DNA from: CAIUSP01 sp040375675
GTDB taxonomy: Bacteria > Actinomycetota > Thermoleophilia > Solirubrobacterales > 70-9
DNA: 25,815 nucleotides
Assembly (NCBI GenBank): GCA_040375675.1
Contig: JBEIRY010000020.1
Span: forward strand, 1 to 25,815
Direction: 5' to 3'
Shown one piece after another: positions 7,347-15,925 of the stretch (positions within the stretch are counted from its first letter, which is position 1; each line of letters begins with the position of its first letter). A program made the translations under genes and the position numbers. The notes under the pieces were generated by a model, which was not told where the DNA came from, made no database searches, and was given only the letters and a program-made list of their open reading frames with translations.

Positions 7347-8718
7347 TTCGGCGATGGACTCCGGCGCAAGGCTTGCCGAGGTGGCGGCCGGCAGGGTCGT
7401 GAGTCAGGGGGAAGACGGAATGCCGTCGAGAGCCGTTATCGACTCCCGCGAGGTGAAGCCGGGCGACCTGTTCGTGGGCCTTCCCGGCGCTGCCTCAGAG
7501 GGCGGCTCTTTTGCCGCAGAGGCGATTCGAAGCGGCGCCTGGGGTGCGATCGTTTCCGATCAGTGGGCTGACCAGACCGAGTCGGGCGATGCCTGGCTGA
7601 TCGCTGTGGACGACCCGCTTTCGGCGCTTCAAGAGGTTGCCCGGCAGCGGCGCCTCGATCTCGGCTGCCGGGTGGTCGGCATCACCGGATCGAACGGCAA
7701 GACGACCGTCAAGGACATCTGCCGCGCCCTGTTTGGTGAGCGCTCCTATGCGAGTCATGAGAACAGGAACACCGAGATAGGCCTGCCGCTGACGATTCTC
7801 GAAGCCCCGGCAGAGACCGAGTACTTGATCTGCGAGATGGGCATGAGGGGCGCCGGTCAAATCGCCGAGTTATGTGAGATCGCGGAGCCGGATGTGGGCG
7901 TGATCACGAATGTCGGCCCGGTTCACCTGGAGTTGCTCGGGACGATCGAGGCGATCGCGGCAGCCAAGGCCGAGATGCTCGCGGGAGTAAAGCCCGGCGG
8001 TACTGCTGTAGTGCCAGCTGATGCCGGTTATCTGTCTCCGCATCTGGCAGGAGATGCCGAGCCACAGCCGGCCGAGGGAGTCGAGCTACTTCGCTTTGGC
8101 GACGGCGGGGAGGTCTTTGCCAGCGGAGTCGAAACTCATCTGGACGCTGGCGAGATCTCTGCCGAGATCAACGCACCCGGCGGCTCACACAGATTTGCGC
8201 TGCCTTTTACCGAAAAGCACAACCTGCTCAACGCACTAGCGGCGATCTCGGCTGGAATTGCTTTGGGGATCGACCTTGAAACGATGGCCCGACGGGCGCC
8301 GCGGATAGTCTTTTCACGGCTGCGGGGCGAGGTCGTCCGGCTGGAAGGTGGATCCGTGCTGATAAACGACTGCTACAACGCAAATCCGGTTTCGATGCGC
8401 GCAGCGCTGGATCATCTCGCGACGCTCGATGCTCCGAGGCACGTGGCAGTGCTCGGCGAGATGCGTGAACTGGGCCCCGATGCAGAGAGGTTCCACTCCG
8501 AGACCGCTGGTCATGCGCGCGATACAGGTGTGGACATTCTGATCGGCGTCGGAGAGATGGCCCGTGCTTATGAGCCCGACAGCTGGTACGCGACAGCCGA
8601 AGAGGCAGCTGCTGGGCTCTCAGACTTCCTCGGCGACGGCGATGCCGTGTTGGTCAAAGGGTCGAGGTCGGTTGGCCTCGAGGCAGTCGCGCAGCGACTC
8701 GGCCAAGGAGACTCCTGA
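7339..8718 (+). CDS. murF: UDP-MurNAc-tripeptide:D-Ala-D-Ala ligase MurF
   Basis: MurF completes the soluble precursor by ligating D-Ala-D-Ala to the UDP-MurNAc-tripeptide. From the ATG at 7339 it has 459 residues, the usual size. Motifs are an N-terminal domain with SREVKPGDLFVGLPG (36-50), P-loop GITGSNGKTT (114-123), ENRNTEIGLPLT (141-152), NVGPVHLELLG (191-201) and the C-terminal NDCYNANPVSM stretch. The frame is open further upstream inside murE, but the chosen ATG is preceded by GGAGCAGG at 7 bases and gives the right N-terminus. A second ATG five codons in is possible. The start overlaps murE by 8 bases and the stop overlaps mraY by one (TGATG). No ddl gene is in the window, so D-Ala-D-Ala must be made elsewhere. 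Confidence 0.95.
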   Translation: MSDSAMDSGARLAEVAAGRVVSQGEDGMPSRAVIDSREVKPGDLFVGLPGAASEGGSFAAEAIRSGAWGAIVSDQWADQTESGDAWLIAVDDPLSALQEVARQRRLDLGCRVVGITGSNGKTTVKDICRALFGERSYASHENRNTEIGLPLTILEAPAETEYLICEMGMRGAGQIAELCEIAEPDVGVITNVGPVHLELLGTIEAIAAAKAEMLAGVKPGGTAVVPADAGYLSPHLAGDAEPQPAEGVELLRFGDGGEVFASGVETHLDAGEISAEINAPGGSHRFALPFTEKHNLLNALAAISAGIALGIDLETMARRAPRIVFSRLRGEVVRLEGGSVLINDCYNANPVSMRAALDHLATLDAPRHVAVLGEMRELGPDAERFHSETAGHARDTGVDILIGVGEMARAYEPDSWYATAEEAAAGLSDFLGDGDAVLVKGSRSVGLEAVAQRLGQGDS

Positions 8719-9692
8719 TGCTCGGAGAGATCCTGATCGCCTCGATGGGGTCGATGCTGATCTGCATCTTCCTCGGACCGAAGTTCATCTCGTATCTGCG
8801 GGTCAAGGAGTTCGGTCAGCAGATTCGCGAGGAGGGGCCGGCCGAGCACCACGAAAAGGCGGGCACTCCGACCATGGGTGGTCTGATCATCTTCCTCGCC
8901 ATCTCGATCCCGTTCATCGCGCTTTCGGATCGTGACCCGGCGAGCCTTGCTGTTCTCGGTGTTGCGCTCGGCTGCGCCTTGATCGGGTTCATCGACGACT
9001 TTCTCAAGCTGGTCAAGCGCCGGTCGCTTGGTCTGTCGGCCCGCTGGAAGCTGCTCTTCCAACTCGGGCTGGCTATCGGTCTCTGGTGGGTTGCACGCCA
9101 TGAGGTAGGGCTTGCACCGCAGCTGCAGATCCGAATCTCAGATGCGACCGTGCCGCTGTCAGACGGTCTGTATCTGCTCTTCATCTTCCTCGTGATTGCC
9201 GGGTCGTCCAACGCGGTCAATCTCACCGACGGGCTCGACGGCCTCGCGGCCGGCTGCTGCGCGATCGTGCTGCTCGCCTATACGGCAATTACCTTCATCA
9301 CCGGCGAGCAAGAAAATCTTTCGATGCTCTCGGCGTGTCTGGTTGGGGCGTGCATCGGCTTCCTCTGGTTCAACGCATTCCCTGCCTCGATCTTCATGGG
9401 GGACACAGGCTCGCTGGGATTGGGCGGGGCGATCGGTGCCCTTGCAGTCATGACCCAGACCGAGATCCTGCTGATCATCATCGGCGGGATCTTCGTGATC
9501 GAAGCGCTTTCGGTCGCCCTCCAGGTCGCCTTCTTCAAGCTCTTCCAGCGCCGCATCCTCTTGATGGCTCCGGTTCATCATCACTTCGAGCTGATGGGCT
9601 GGTCGGAGACCAAGATCATGCTGCGGTTCTGGATAATCGCCGCGGTCTGCTCTGGTATCGGATTCACGCTTTACCAGCAGTCGATCGGCTGA
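8718..9692 (+). CDS. mraY: Phospho-MurNAc-pentapeptide transferase MraY
   Basis: MraY moves phospho-MurNAc-pentapeptide from UDP to undecaprenyl phosphate, making lipid I at the inner membrane. The 324-residue protein has about ten hydrophobic segments and all polyprenyl-phosphate HexNAc-1-P transferase motifs: GTPTMGG (49-55), FIDDFLK with the Asp pair 93-94, NAVNLTDGLDGLA (165-177), FMGDTGSL (226-233) and the uridine-binding MAPVHHHFE (283-291). The ATG overlaps the murF stop (TGATG). Its own end is followed by a palindrome-rich 72-base gap before murD, one of the few breaks in the tightly overlapped murE-ftsQ run. Confidence 0.97.
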   Translation: MLGEILIASMGSMLICIFLGPKFISYLRVKEFGQQIREEGPAEHHEKAGTPTMGGLIIFLAISIPFIALSDRDPASLAVLGVALGCALIGFIDDFLKLVKRRSLGLSARWKLLFQLGLAIGLWWVARHEVGLAPQLQIRISDATVPLSDGLYLLFIFLVIAGSSNAVNLTDGLDGLAAGCCAIVLLAYTAITFITGEQENLSMLSACLVGACIGFLWFNAFPASIFMGDTGSLGLGGAIGALAVMTQTEILLIIIGGIFVIEALSVALQVAFFKLFQRRILLMAPVHHHFELMGWSETKIMLRFWIIAAVCSGIGFTLYQQSIG

Positions 9693-9706
9693 TCATGGAC
9701 GCGATT

Positions 9707-9767
9707 CACGCCTGAGGCCGACATTCGCGCCTGAACAGGCGCGCCTGGAGGTAGGGACTCAGGCGTG
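9707..9767 (+). promoter_or_regulatory. Nested palindromes enclosing the murD start codon
   Basis: An outer perfect 10-bp inverted repeat pairs CACGCCTGAG (9707-9716) with CTCAGGCGTG (9758-9767). Inside it, CGCGCCTG (9726-9733) pairs with CAGGCGCG (9736-9743). The last three bases of the outer right arm are the proposed murD GTG, and the GGAGG ribosome site (9747-9751) lies between the stems. CGCCTG occurs three times. If formed in mRNA, the outer stem would bury the start codon. This suggests translational control of murD but is unproven. Confidence 0.5.
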
Positions 9768-11177
9768 GGGGGCGAAAAGGATTATGTGAATCCGCGCCAG
9801 AAAGAGCGCATCAGACCGCCCCTGCCGGAGGGGCCGTTTCTGGTCGTCGGTTTGGGCCGGTCGGGTCAGGCCGTGGCGAGGATGTTGGTTCGAACAGGCG
9901 CAGAGGTTCGCGGTTGCGATGTCGGAGAGCCGGCCGGAGCATCGGATCTTCTCGCCGACGGGGTCGAGGTCTCGCTTTCGGATCAGTCCGAAGACTTGCT
10001 CGACGGGGTCGAGACCTTGGTCAAGAGCCCCGGGGTACCGCGCACATCCCCACTCGTCTCGGCGGCGCTCGATCGGTCGGTCGAGGTGACCGGCGAGCTG
10101 GAGCTCGCTTGGCGTTCTTTGCCCAATCGCTTCTGCGCTGTCACTGGCACCAATGGCAAGACCACCGTGGCCGAGATGATCGGTCATATACATAGAACCG
10201 CGGGGATGCCGGTCGAGGTAGTCGGGAACGTTGGCAGGCCAGTGGCTTCTCTGATCGGTGAAGTAGACCCCGACGCAACCGTCGTCTGTGAATGCTCGAG
10301 CTTTCAGCTGGAGGACTCTTCGCTTTTCGCCCCCGAGGTGGCCGTGTTGCTCAACCTCGCCCCCGATCATCTCGACCGCCACGGGTCGATGACTGACTAC
10401 CTGGCCGCGAAACTGAAGATCTTCGCCAACCAGATCACCGGCGATGCAGCGGTGGTCAATGCCAGCGAGCCATCTCTGGAAGAAGTCGAGATACCCGGAG
10501 AGGCGGAGGAGATCGGGTTCTGCGCAGGCGGCGACGGTAGGCCGTTGCGGGCCACGGGCTGTGATGCCGGAGTCTCTGCTGGTGAGATCAAGTGGAAGGG
10601 GGAGCGCGTGGTCGCGGTTTCCGATCTCCCCTTGACTGGCGAGCACAACCTTGGCAACGCCGCCGCCGCTACCGCCGCTTCAGTTGCATCGGGAGTCCCG
10701 TTGGAAGCCCTTGCCGAGGGGCTGCGCTCGTTCAAGGGAATTCCTCATCGTCTCGAGCATCTCGGGGAATTTGCCGGAGTCAGCTTTGTCAACGACTCGA
10801 AGGCGACCAATGTCGCCGCTGCCGTCGCGGCGATCGACTCGTTCGAGGGCGGGGTGAGGGTGATCCTCGGCGGGTCGTTGAAGAAGGAGTCCTTCGAACC
10901 GCTCCTCGATGTGGTGACCGATCACTGCACCGGTTGCTATCTCACAGGAGACGCAGCGCCATCGCTGGAACTCGCCCTGGCCGCTGCTCGTGAATCAGGC
11001 GTGGAGGTCGAGCTTGCCGATGACTTCGATTCGGCTGTGGAGGCTGCTGGTGATGCGGCGAAAGAGGGTGAGACGGTGCTCCTCGCACCTGCTTGCGCGA
11101 GCTTCGACGCCTTCGAGGATTTCGAACAACGGGGAGACCGGTTCAAGGATCTCGTTGCAGAGAGGATTCGAAGATGA
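9765..11177 (+). CDS. murD: UDP-MurNAc-L-Ala:D-Glu ligase MurD
   Basis: MurD adds D-glutamate to UDP-MurNAc-L-Ala. The 470-residue protein shows the Rossmann-like nucleotide-binding start LVVGLGRSGQAVA (26-38), P-loop VTGTNGKTT (126-134), the NLAPDHLDRHGS segment, GEHNLGNAAAA, DSKATN, and a C-terminal APACASFDAFEDFEQRGDRF block typical of MurD. Two starts are possible: GTG at 9765, with GGAGG 13 bases upstream and inside a palindrome, and GTG at 9786, with AAGGA 4 bases upstream. Both give a complete enzyme because the first 21 residues are outside the conserved fold. The stop overlaps the ftsW start (ATGA). Confidence 0.95.
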   Translation: MGGEKDYVNPRQKERIRPPLPEGPFLVVGLGRSGQAVARMLVRTGAEVRGCDVGEPAGASDLLADGVEVSLSDQSEDLLDGVETLVKSPGVPRTSPLVSAALDRSVEVTGELELAWRSLPNRFCAVTGTNGKTTVAEMIGHIHRTAGMPVEVVGNVGRPVASLIGEVDPDATVVCECSSFQLEDSSLFAPEVAVLLNLAPDHLDRHGSMTDYLAAKLKIFANQITGDAAVVNASEPSLEEVEIPGEAEEIGFCAGGDGRPLRATGCDAGVSAGEIKWKGERVVAVSDLPLTGEHNLGNAAAATAASVASGVPLEALAEGLRSFKGIPHRLEHLGEFAGVSFVNDSKATNVAAAVAAIDSFEGGVRVILGGSLKKESFEPLLDVVTDHCTGCYLTGDAAPSLELALAAARESGVEVELADDFDSAVEAAGDAAKEGETVLLAPACASFDAFEDFEQRGDRFKDLVAERIRR

Positions 11178-12532
11178 GCGGCCTGATGCCCAAGGGTCCC
11201 AGGCGCAAACGCGATGCGCCGCCGCCGGAGTATTCGGTGATGTTGACCGCGACCCTTTGCCTCGTTGCCTTCGGGGCGGTAATGGTCTTCAGTGCTACAT
11301 CGGTGAAGGCGGTGCTGCCAGAGGGCGGCGGCGACAGCGCCGAATACCTCAAGCGGGTTGCGGTCTTTGCAGTGCTCGGTCTGATAGCGATGCGAATCTT
11401 CTCCAGCTACGGGCTGCGTCTGGCCAGGTCGGCAACGCCCGTGTTCCTCGTGGTCGCATTCTTGATGTTGCTGGCGGTGCTGGTTCCCGGTGTCGGCCAG
11501 ACCGTCAACGGCTCACAGCGCTGGCTGGGAGCAGGAATGGTTCAGTTCCAGCCGTCAGAGATCGCCAAGCTGGCTGTCCTGCTTTACGGGGTTCATCTGC
11601 TCGCGTCTGAGCCCAAGCGCGTCACCTCTTTGCAGGGACTCGGGCCCTTCCTGATCGTCTGCGGCGCGTTTCTCTGCCTGATCGCACTCCAGCCCGACCT
11701 CGGTACCGCGAGCACGATCATCTTCTCTTCGGCCTGCCTCCTGTTGCTTGCAGGCACGAAGCCGCGGACGCTCGCTCCGGTTGCGGCGGTGCTGGCGATC
11801 GGGGTAATCGGCTTGGTGGCGAGCCACCCGTATCAGCAGGCTCGACTGACCGGCTTCCTCAATCCCGCGTCTGACCCATCTGGGTCCAACTATCAGGGGT
11901 TGCAGGCCGAGATTGCGGTCGGTTCGGGCGGACCGCTCGGCGTCGGGCTCGGCGAAAGCGTCCAGAAGGCTTCGTATCTGCCTGAGGCCCACACCGACAT
12001 GATTGCCGCGGTGATCGGCGAGGAGTCAGGCTTCGCCGGAATGATGGTGCTGATTGCGCTCTTCGGGATGTTCGGCTGGGCCGGCTTCAAGGCCGCGCAT
12101 CGTGCGACCGACAGGTATTCGAAGTTGCTCGCAGCCAGTTTGACCTCGCTGGTTCTGATTCAGGCAGGGATCAATCTCTTTGCGGTGATGGGCCTGGCCC
12201 CGCTCACAGGCATACCTCTCCCGTTCGTCTCATACGGTGGAACGAGTCTCGTGGTCATGCTCGCCTCGGTCGGTCTGCTGCTGAATGTGGCAAGAGGCCC
12301 AGTAGCCGCACGATCCGTGGCTTCATCGCAAGGCAAGTCGGCTGATACTGGCTCCCGCGTGCCCAAGCGCCGTCCGCGCGCCGGAGGCGCTGCGAGACTG
12401 CAGGTAATCGAAGGTGGCGCAAGCAGGCCAAGAACACCCCGAAAGCGACCCGCTCCGGGTCGTGATCGCAGCCGGCGGCACGGCGGGACACGTCGTTCCC
12501 GCGGTGGCGGTGGCGGAAGAGCTTCGGGCTGA
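11174..12532 (+). CDS. ftsW: Septal SEDS glycosyltransferase FtsW
   Basis: FtsW is the SEDS-family membrane enzyme that polymerises lipid II at the septum together with FtsI. The 452 residues contain about ten membrane helices and the family motifs GSQRWLG, QPSEIAKLA, LQPDLGTA, EESGFAG and PLPFVSYGGTS. The start is the ATG of the ATGA overlap with murD. An upstream in-frame extension inside murD is not needed. After the last helix an 85-residue cytoplasmic tail follows, very rich in Arg, Pro and Gly (ending RRSRGGGGGRASG). The last 39 codons or so of this tail overlap the start of murG in another frame. Adjacency to murG and ftsI fits lipid II production and use at the septum. Confidence 0.95.
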   Translation: MSGLMPKGPRRKRDAPPPEYSVMLTATLCLVAFGAVMVFSATSVKAVLPEGGGDSAEYLKRVAVFAVLGLIAMRIFSSYGLRLARSATPVFLVVAFLMLLAVLVPGVGQTVNGSQRWLGAGMVQFQPSEIAKLAVLLYGVHLLASEPKRVTSLQGLGPFLIVCGAFLCLIALQPDLGTASTIIFSSACLLLLAGTKPRTLAPVAAVLAIGVIGLVASHPYQQARLTGFLNPASDPSGSNYQGLQAEIAVGSGGPLGVGLGESVQKASYLPEAHTDMIAAVIGEESGFAGMMVLIALFGMFGWAGFKAAHRATDRYSKLLAASLTSLVLIQAGINLFAVMGLAPLTGIPLPFVSYGGTSLVVMLASVGLLLNVARGPVAARSVASSQGKSADTGSRVPKRRPRAGGAARLQVIEGGASRPRTPRKRPAPGRDRSRRHGGTRRSRGGGGGRASG

Positions 12533-15011
12533 GGGCGCGACAGTAAGTTTTCTCGGCACGCGCGATCGCGCTGAGGCCAAGCTCGTGCCCGAGGCCGGAT
12601 ACGAGATCGACTTTCTCGACCTCAAGGGGCTCGATCGGCGCAATCCGCTGAAGGCGGCAGACGCGCTGGCCAAGGCTGCCGCGGCCTTGCCTCAGGCCAC
12701 CAAGGTGCTTAAAGAGCGTTCGGCTTCGGTTGTGTTGGGCGGAGGCGGTTATGTTGCCGGTCCGGCCGGCCTCGCCGCCCTGGGATTGGGCATTCCCTTG
12801 GTCCTCACCGAGGCCGACAGCCACCTCGGCCTGACCAACCGCGCGCTCGCTCACCGGGCAGATGCTGTCTGTCTTTCCTTTCCGATCGCAGGGAGAGAGC
12901 ATCTTCCGTTCATCGTCACCGGCCGCCCATTGCCGGCCGAGTTTGCCTCTGCCGACCGCGAGGCGGCGCGGTCGCGCTTTGGGCTTGCTCCAGACGACGT
13001 CTGCGTCCTGGTCGTTGGTGGAAGCCTCGGCGCCCGCAGCCTCAACCTCGCTGCGATCACGGCCCTTGCGCCTCTCGATATCAAGGTGATCCACATCAGC
13101 GGAGAGCGCGATTACGACGAGGTTTCAAGCCAGATGGAGGCGAGAGGGAACCTCTCCAACTACACACTTCTCCGCTACGAGCCAGGTCTGGGAGAGGTGC
13201 TGGCCGCCTGCGATCTGGTCGTAGGTCGCTCCGGAGGCTCGGTGTTCGAGTTCTGTGCTGCCGGCAGGCCTGCGTTGCTCATTCCGTATCCCCACGCCAC
13301 CGCTGATCATCAGACCGGGAACGCCCAGTGGATGATCTCCGGCGGCGCGGCTCGCCTGCTGCCGGATTCAGAACTCGACGCCGGCACACTGCGTCGGGAG
13401 GTAGCGGATCTGCTGGCTGATCGCGAGCGCCTCGCTGAGATGGCCGCCGCTTCGGCGACCCTTGCTCGTCCGTACGCTGCACGCGCGGTTGCCGACGCTG
13501 TCACCGCAGCGGCTCGGGGCGAGCGCATCACGGGCGAGGCTCAAGGCAGCCTCCCTCCGAATCCGACCATGCCCAGCGCCGGGGCGGCAAGCGAAGATTT
13601 GGCGGACAGGAACCTCTACTTCATCGGTATCGGGGGTGCCGGTATGTCCGGTCTTGCATCGATAGCCGCTTCGCGCGGAGCCATGGTCGCCGGATCTGAC
13701 CGCAGCGAGTCCTCGTACCTTGCTCGGCTCCGTGGCTTCGGCATCGACCCGCAGATAGGTCACGACGCCTCTCATGTTCCCGCTGAAGCCGAGGTGGTCG
13801 TTTCGACGGCAATAGGAGATGACAACCCAGAGCTGACGGTGGCGCGCGAGAGGGGGCAGAGCGTCCTGCATCGAGGCGAGCTGCTGGCGGAGATCTCGCG
13901 CGACAGCCGCCTGATCGCTGTGGCGGGAACCCACGGCAAGACCACCACCACGGCCCTCTGTGTTCACCTGTTGCGACAGATCGGGGCAGATCCCGGGTAC
14001 CTGATCGGTGGTGAGCTGCCGGGCGCTGGTCCTGCAGGCGCTCCCGCAAACGCCGGATGGGGTGCGGGTGAATGGATGGTGACCGAGGCCGATGAAAGTG
14101 ACGCCAGCTTTCTGGAACTCGACCCCGAAGTGGCCGTGGTGACGAATATCGAACTAGACCACCACGCCCGTTGGGCCTCTTTGGACGACCTGCATAAGGC
14201 GTTCGCCGGGTTCGTCTCCGGGGCCAGGTCGCTTGCCGAGGGACCCGGGGTAGATCTGTCTGCGTCGGGCAGGACTCTGCGGTTCGAAATCAGCGAGCCA
14301 GACACACGCCCATCGCGCGGTGGACCAGCCGAGGTGCAGGCGATCGATCTTTCGCCGACCGGCTCTGGAACCTCATTCAGGGTCGTCGGTCTGCCCGGAC
14401 TCCCTGACGGTCTCGAGCTCGAGACCTCCTCTCCCGGCCGCCACAATGTGTTGAACGCACTTGCTGCGTTGAGCGCAGTCGGGCTCGCCGGTCTGCTCGA
14501 CGATGTCGATCCGCAGCAAGTCGCGGACGCCCTGTCGAGCTTTCCTGGTGTTGCCCGCCGATTCGAGTCGAAGGGAAGAACCTCTACCGGAGCAGTGGTA
14601 TTCGACGACTACGCCCATCATCCGACCGAGGTTGCAGCTGCGCTGAACGCAGCCCGTGAGTTCGGATCCGGCAAGGTGGTCGCGGTCTTCCAACCTCACC
14701 TCTACTCGAGGACCAAGGCCCTCTCTCGCGAGTTCGGCCAAGCCCTTGCTGCCGCCGACGAGGTTGGTGTGCTCGAGGTCTATCCGGCACGCGAGGAGCC
14801 GGTGGGCGAACTCGAGGGGGTAACCGGACGCTGGGTGGCGGAAGCTGCTGCCGATGCAGCCAAGGGCAAGCCGGTCTGGTGGTTGAGAACGCGCGAAGAT
14901 GCCCTCGCGGCGCTTTCCGGCCGATTGAGCGAAGGGGATCTGCTGCTCACCCTTGGTGCCGGCGATATCAATCTCTTGGCAGATGATCTCGTCTCCGGGG
15001 TAGGCCGGTGA
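12414..15011 (+). CDS. murG-murC: MurG-MurC fusion protein
   Basis: One uninterrupted 865-codon frame encodes two enzymes. Residues about 14-370 are MurG, the GlcNAc transferase converting lipid I to lipid II: GGTAGHVVP (21-29), GGGGYVAGPAG, GGSLGAR (202-208), GRSGGSVFE (271-279) and the UDP-GlcNAc site region PHATADHQTGNAQ (293-305). A Pro/Ala/Ser-rich linker follows (about 371-398). Residues about 399-865 are MurC, the UDP-MurNAc:L-Ala ligase: GIGGAGMSGLA (405-415), P-loop GTHGKTTTTA (505-514), TEADESDASFLELDP (557-571), RHNVLNALAAL (676-686), DDYAHHPTEV (731-740), FQPHLYSRT (759-767) and GAGDIN (848-853). No ribosome site precedes the in-frame ATG at 13569 in the linker, so separate MurC translation looks unlikely. 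The GTG start at 12414 gives a 119-base overlap with ftsW, and GTG 12462 is a less likely alternative. The MurC central domain is short (see findings). Confidence 0.92.
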   Translation: MAQAGQEHPESDPLRVVIAAGGTAGHVVPAVAVAEELRAEGATVSFLGTRDRAEAKLVPEAGYEIDFLDLKGLDRRNPLKAADALAKAAAALPQATKVLKERSASVVLGGGGYVAGPAGLAALGLGIPLVLTEADSHLGLTNRALAHRADAVCLSFPIAGREHLPFIVTGRPLPAEFASADREAARSRFGLAPDDVCVLVVGGSLGARSLNLAAITALAPLDIKVIHISGERDYDEVSSQMEARGNLSNYTLLRYEPGLGEVLAACDLVVGRSGGSVFEFCAAGRPALLIPYPHATADHQTGNAQWMISGGAARLLPDSELDAGTLRREVADLLADRERLAEMAAASATLARPYAARAVADAVTAAARGERITGEAQGSLPPNPTMPSAGAASEDLADRNLYFIGIGGAGMSGLASIAASRGAMVAGSDRSESSYLARLRGFGIDPQIGHDASHVPAEAEVVVSTAIGDDNPELTVARERGQSVLHRGELLAEISRDSRLIAVAGTHGKTTTTALCVHLLRQIGADPGYLIGGELPGAGPAGAPANAGWGAGEWMVTEADESDASFLELDPEVAVVTNIELDHHARWASLDDLHKAFAGFVSGARSLAEGPGVDLSASGRTLRFEISEPDTRPSRGGPAEVQAIDLSPTGSGTSFRVVGLPGLPDGLELETSSPGRHNVLNALAALSAVGLAGLLDDVDPQQVADALSSFPGVARRFESKGRTSTGAVVFDDYAHHPTEVAAALNAAREFGSGKVVAVFQPHLYSRTKALSREFGQALAAADEVGVLEVYPAREEPVGELEGVTGRWVAEAAADAAKGKPVWWLRTREDALAALSGRLSEGDLLLTLGAGDINLLADDLVSGVGR

Positions 15012-15925
15012 GCGAGGCACCCGAAACCCAACGTGACTTTCCGCTCGAGCGGTTGACCACGATACGGATCGGCGGTCCTGCCGATCATTACGCCGAGCCA
15101 TCGAGCGAGCAGGACCTGGTCGCCCTCTTGGCATGGGCGGGAGGTCAGGATCTCGCAATCGGCATGGTCGGCTCCGGCTCGAATCTTCTGGTTGCCGATT
15201 CCGGGTTCAGAGGATTGGTCTTGAAGCTGAAGGGGCCTTTGGCCGAGGTCGAGCGGATCGATGAGGTGGTCGAGTGCGGGGGAGGCGCGAGGCTGCCGTC
15301 GGTCTCGGCGAAGGTGGCCGGTTGGGGTCTGAGCGGACTCGAGTTCGGGGTGAATATCCCCGGAACGGTCGGAGGCGCCGTGCGGATGAACGCAAATGCC
15401 TACGGCGGCGAGCTAGGGCGGGTGCTCACTCGTGTGAGGATCTGTACCGGCTCTGGCATCAGGGAGGCAGAGCCTGCCGATCTCGGGTTTCGGTATCGGG
15501 ACTCCGACTTGGCACCCGGCGAGGTGGTCTCGCGGGCCTGGTTCGCTCTCGAGCCAGGCGACCCGGATCAAATCAAGGAGACGATGGCCGAGATGCGCGG
15601 TAAGCGCAAGGAGGCCCAGCCCTCTGGCATCAAGACATTTGGATCGACCTTCGTCAATCCAACCGACGAGAGGGCCGAAGGCCAGTCGGCGGGGATGCTC
15701 CTGGACCAGGCGGGTTGTCGCGGGCTGACGGTCGGCGGCGCGAGGCTTTCGGAAAAACACGCCAATTTCGTCGAGAACTTCGAGTCGGCCACGACCGCTG
15801 ATGTCCTGGCCGTGATGTCACAGGCACGGCATCGCGTGTATTCCAGGTTCGGAGTAGTGCTCGAGCCAGAGGTGCAGACACTGGGTGATGTCGAGTGGCC
15901 TTCGGACTGGGAGATCGAGTCTTGA
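15008..15925 (+). CDS. murB: UDP-N-acetylenolpyruvoylglucosamine reductase MurB
   Basis: MurB reduces UDP-GlcNAc-enolpyruvate to UDP-MurNAc with FAD and NADPH, supplying the substrate of the MurC half encoded just upstream. The 305 residues match the shorter, type II MurB class. FAD-domain motifs are IRIGGPADHY (19-28), GSGSNLLV (55-62) and GVNIPGTVGGAVRMNANAYGGE-like core (114-135). The catalytic-domain motifs are RYRDS (162-166), FGSTFVNP with the proton-donor Ser213, GARLSEKHANFVEN (244-257) and LEPEV (285-289) carrying the catalytic Glu. The GTG start overlaps the upstream stop (GTGA). The end overlaps the proposed ftsQ start. Confidence 0.96.
   Translation: MSEAPETQRDFPLERLTTIRIGGPADHYAEPSSEQDLVALLAWAGGQDLAIGMVGSGSNLLVADSGFRGLVLKLKGPLAEVERIDEVVECGGGARLPSVSAKVAGWGLSGLEFGVNIPGTVGGAVRMNANAYGGELGRVLTRVRICTGSGIREAEPADLGFRYRDSDLAPGEVVSRAWFALEPGDPDQIKETMAEMRGKRKEAQPSGIKTFGSTFVNPTDERAEGQSAGMLLDQAGCRGLTVGGARLSEKHANFVENFESATTADVLAVMSQARHRVYSRFGVVLEPEVQTLGDVEWPSDWEIES

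Noticed and set aside
11093..11173. Upstream start for ftsW inside murD
   Set aside because: The ATGA overlap at 11174 gives the usual N-terminus, and the extension is a shadow of murD.
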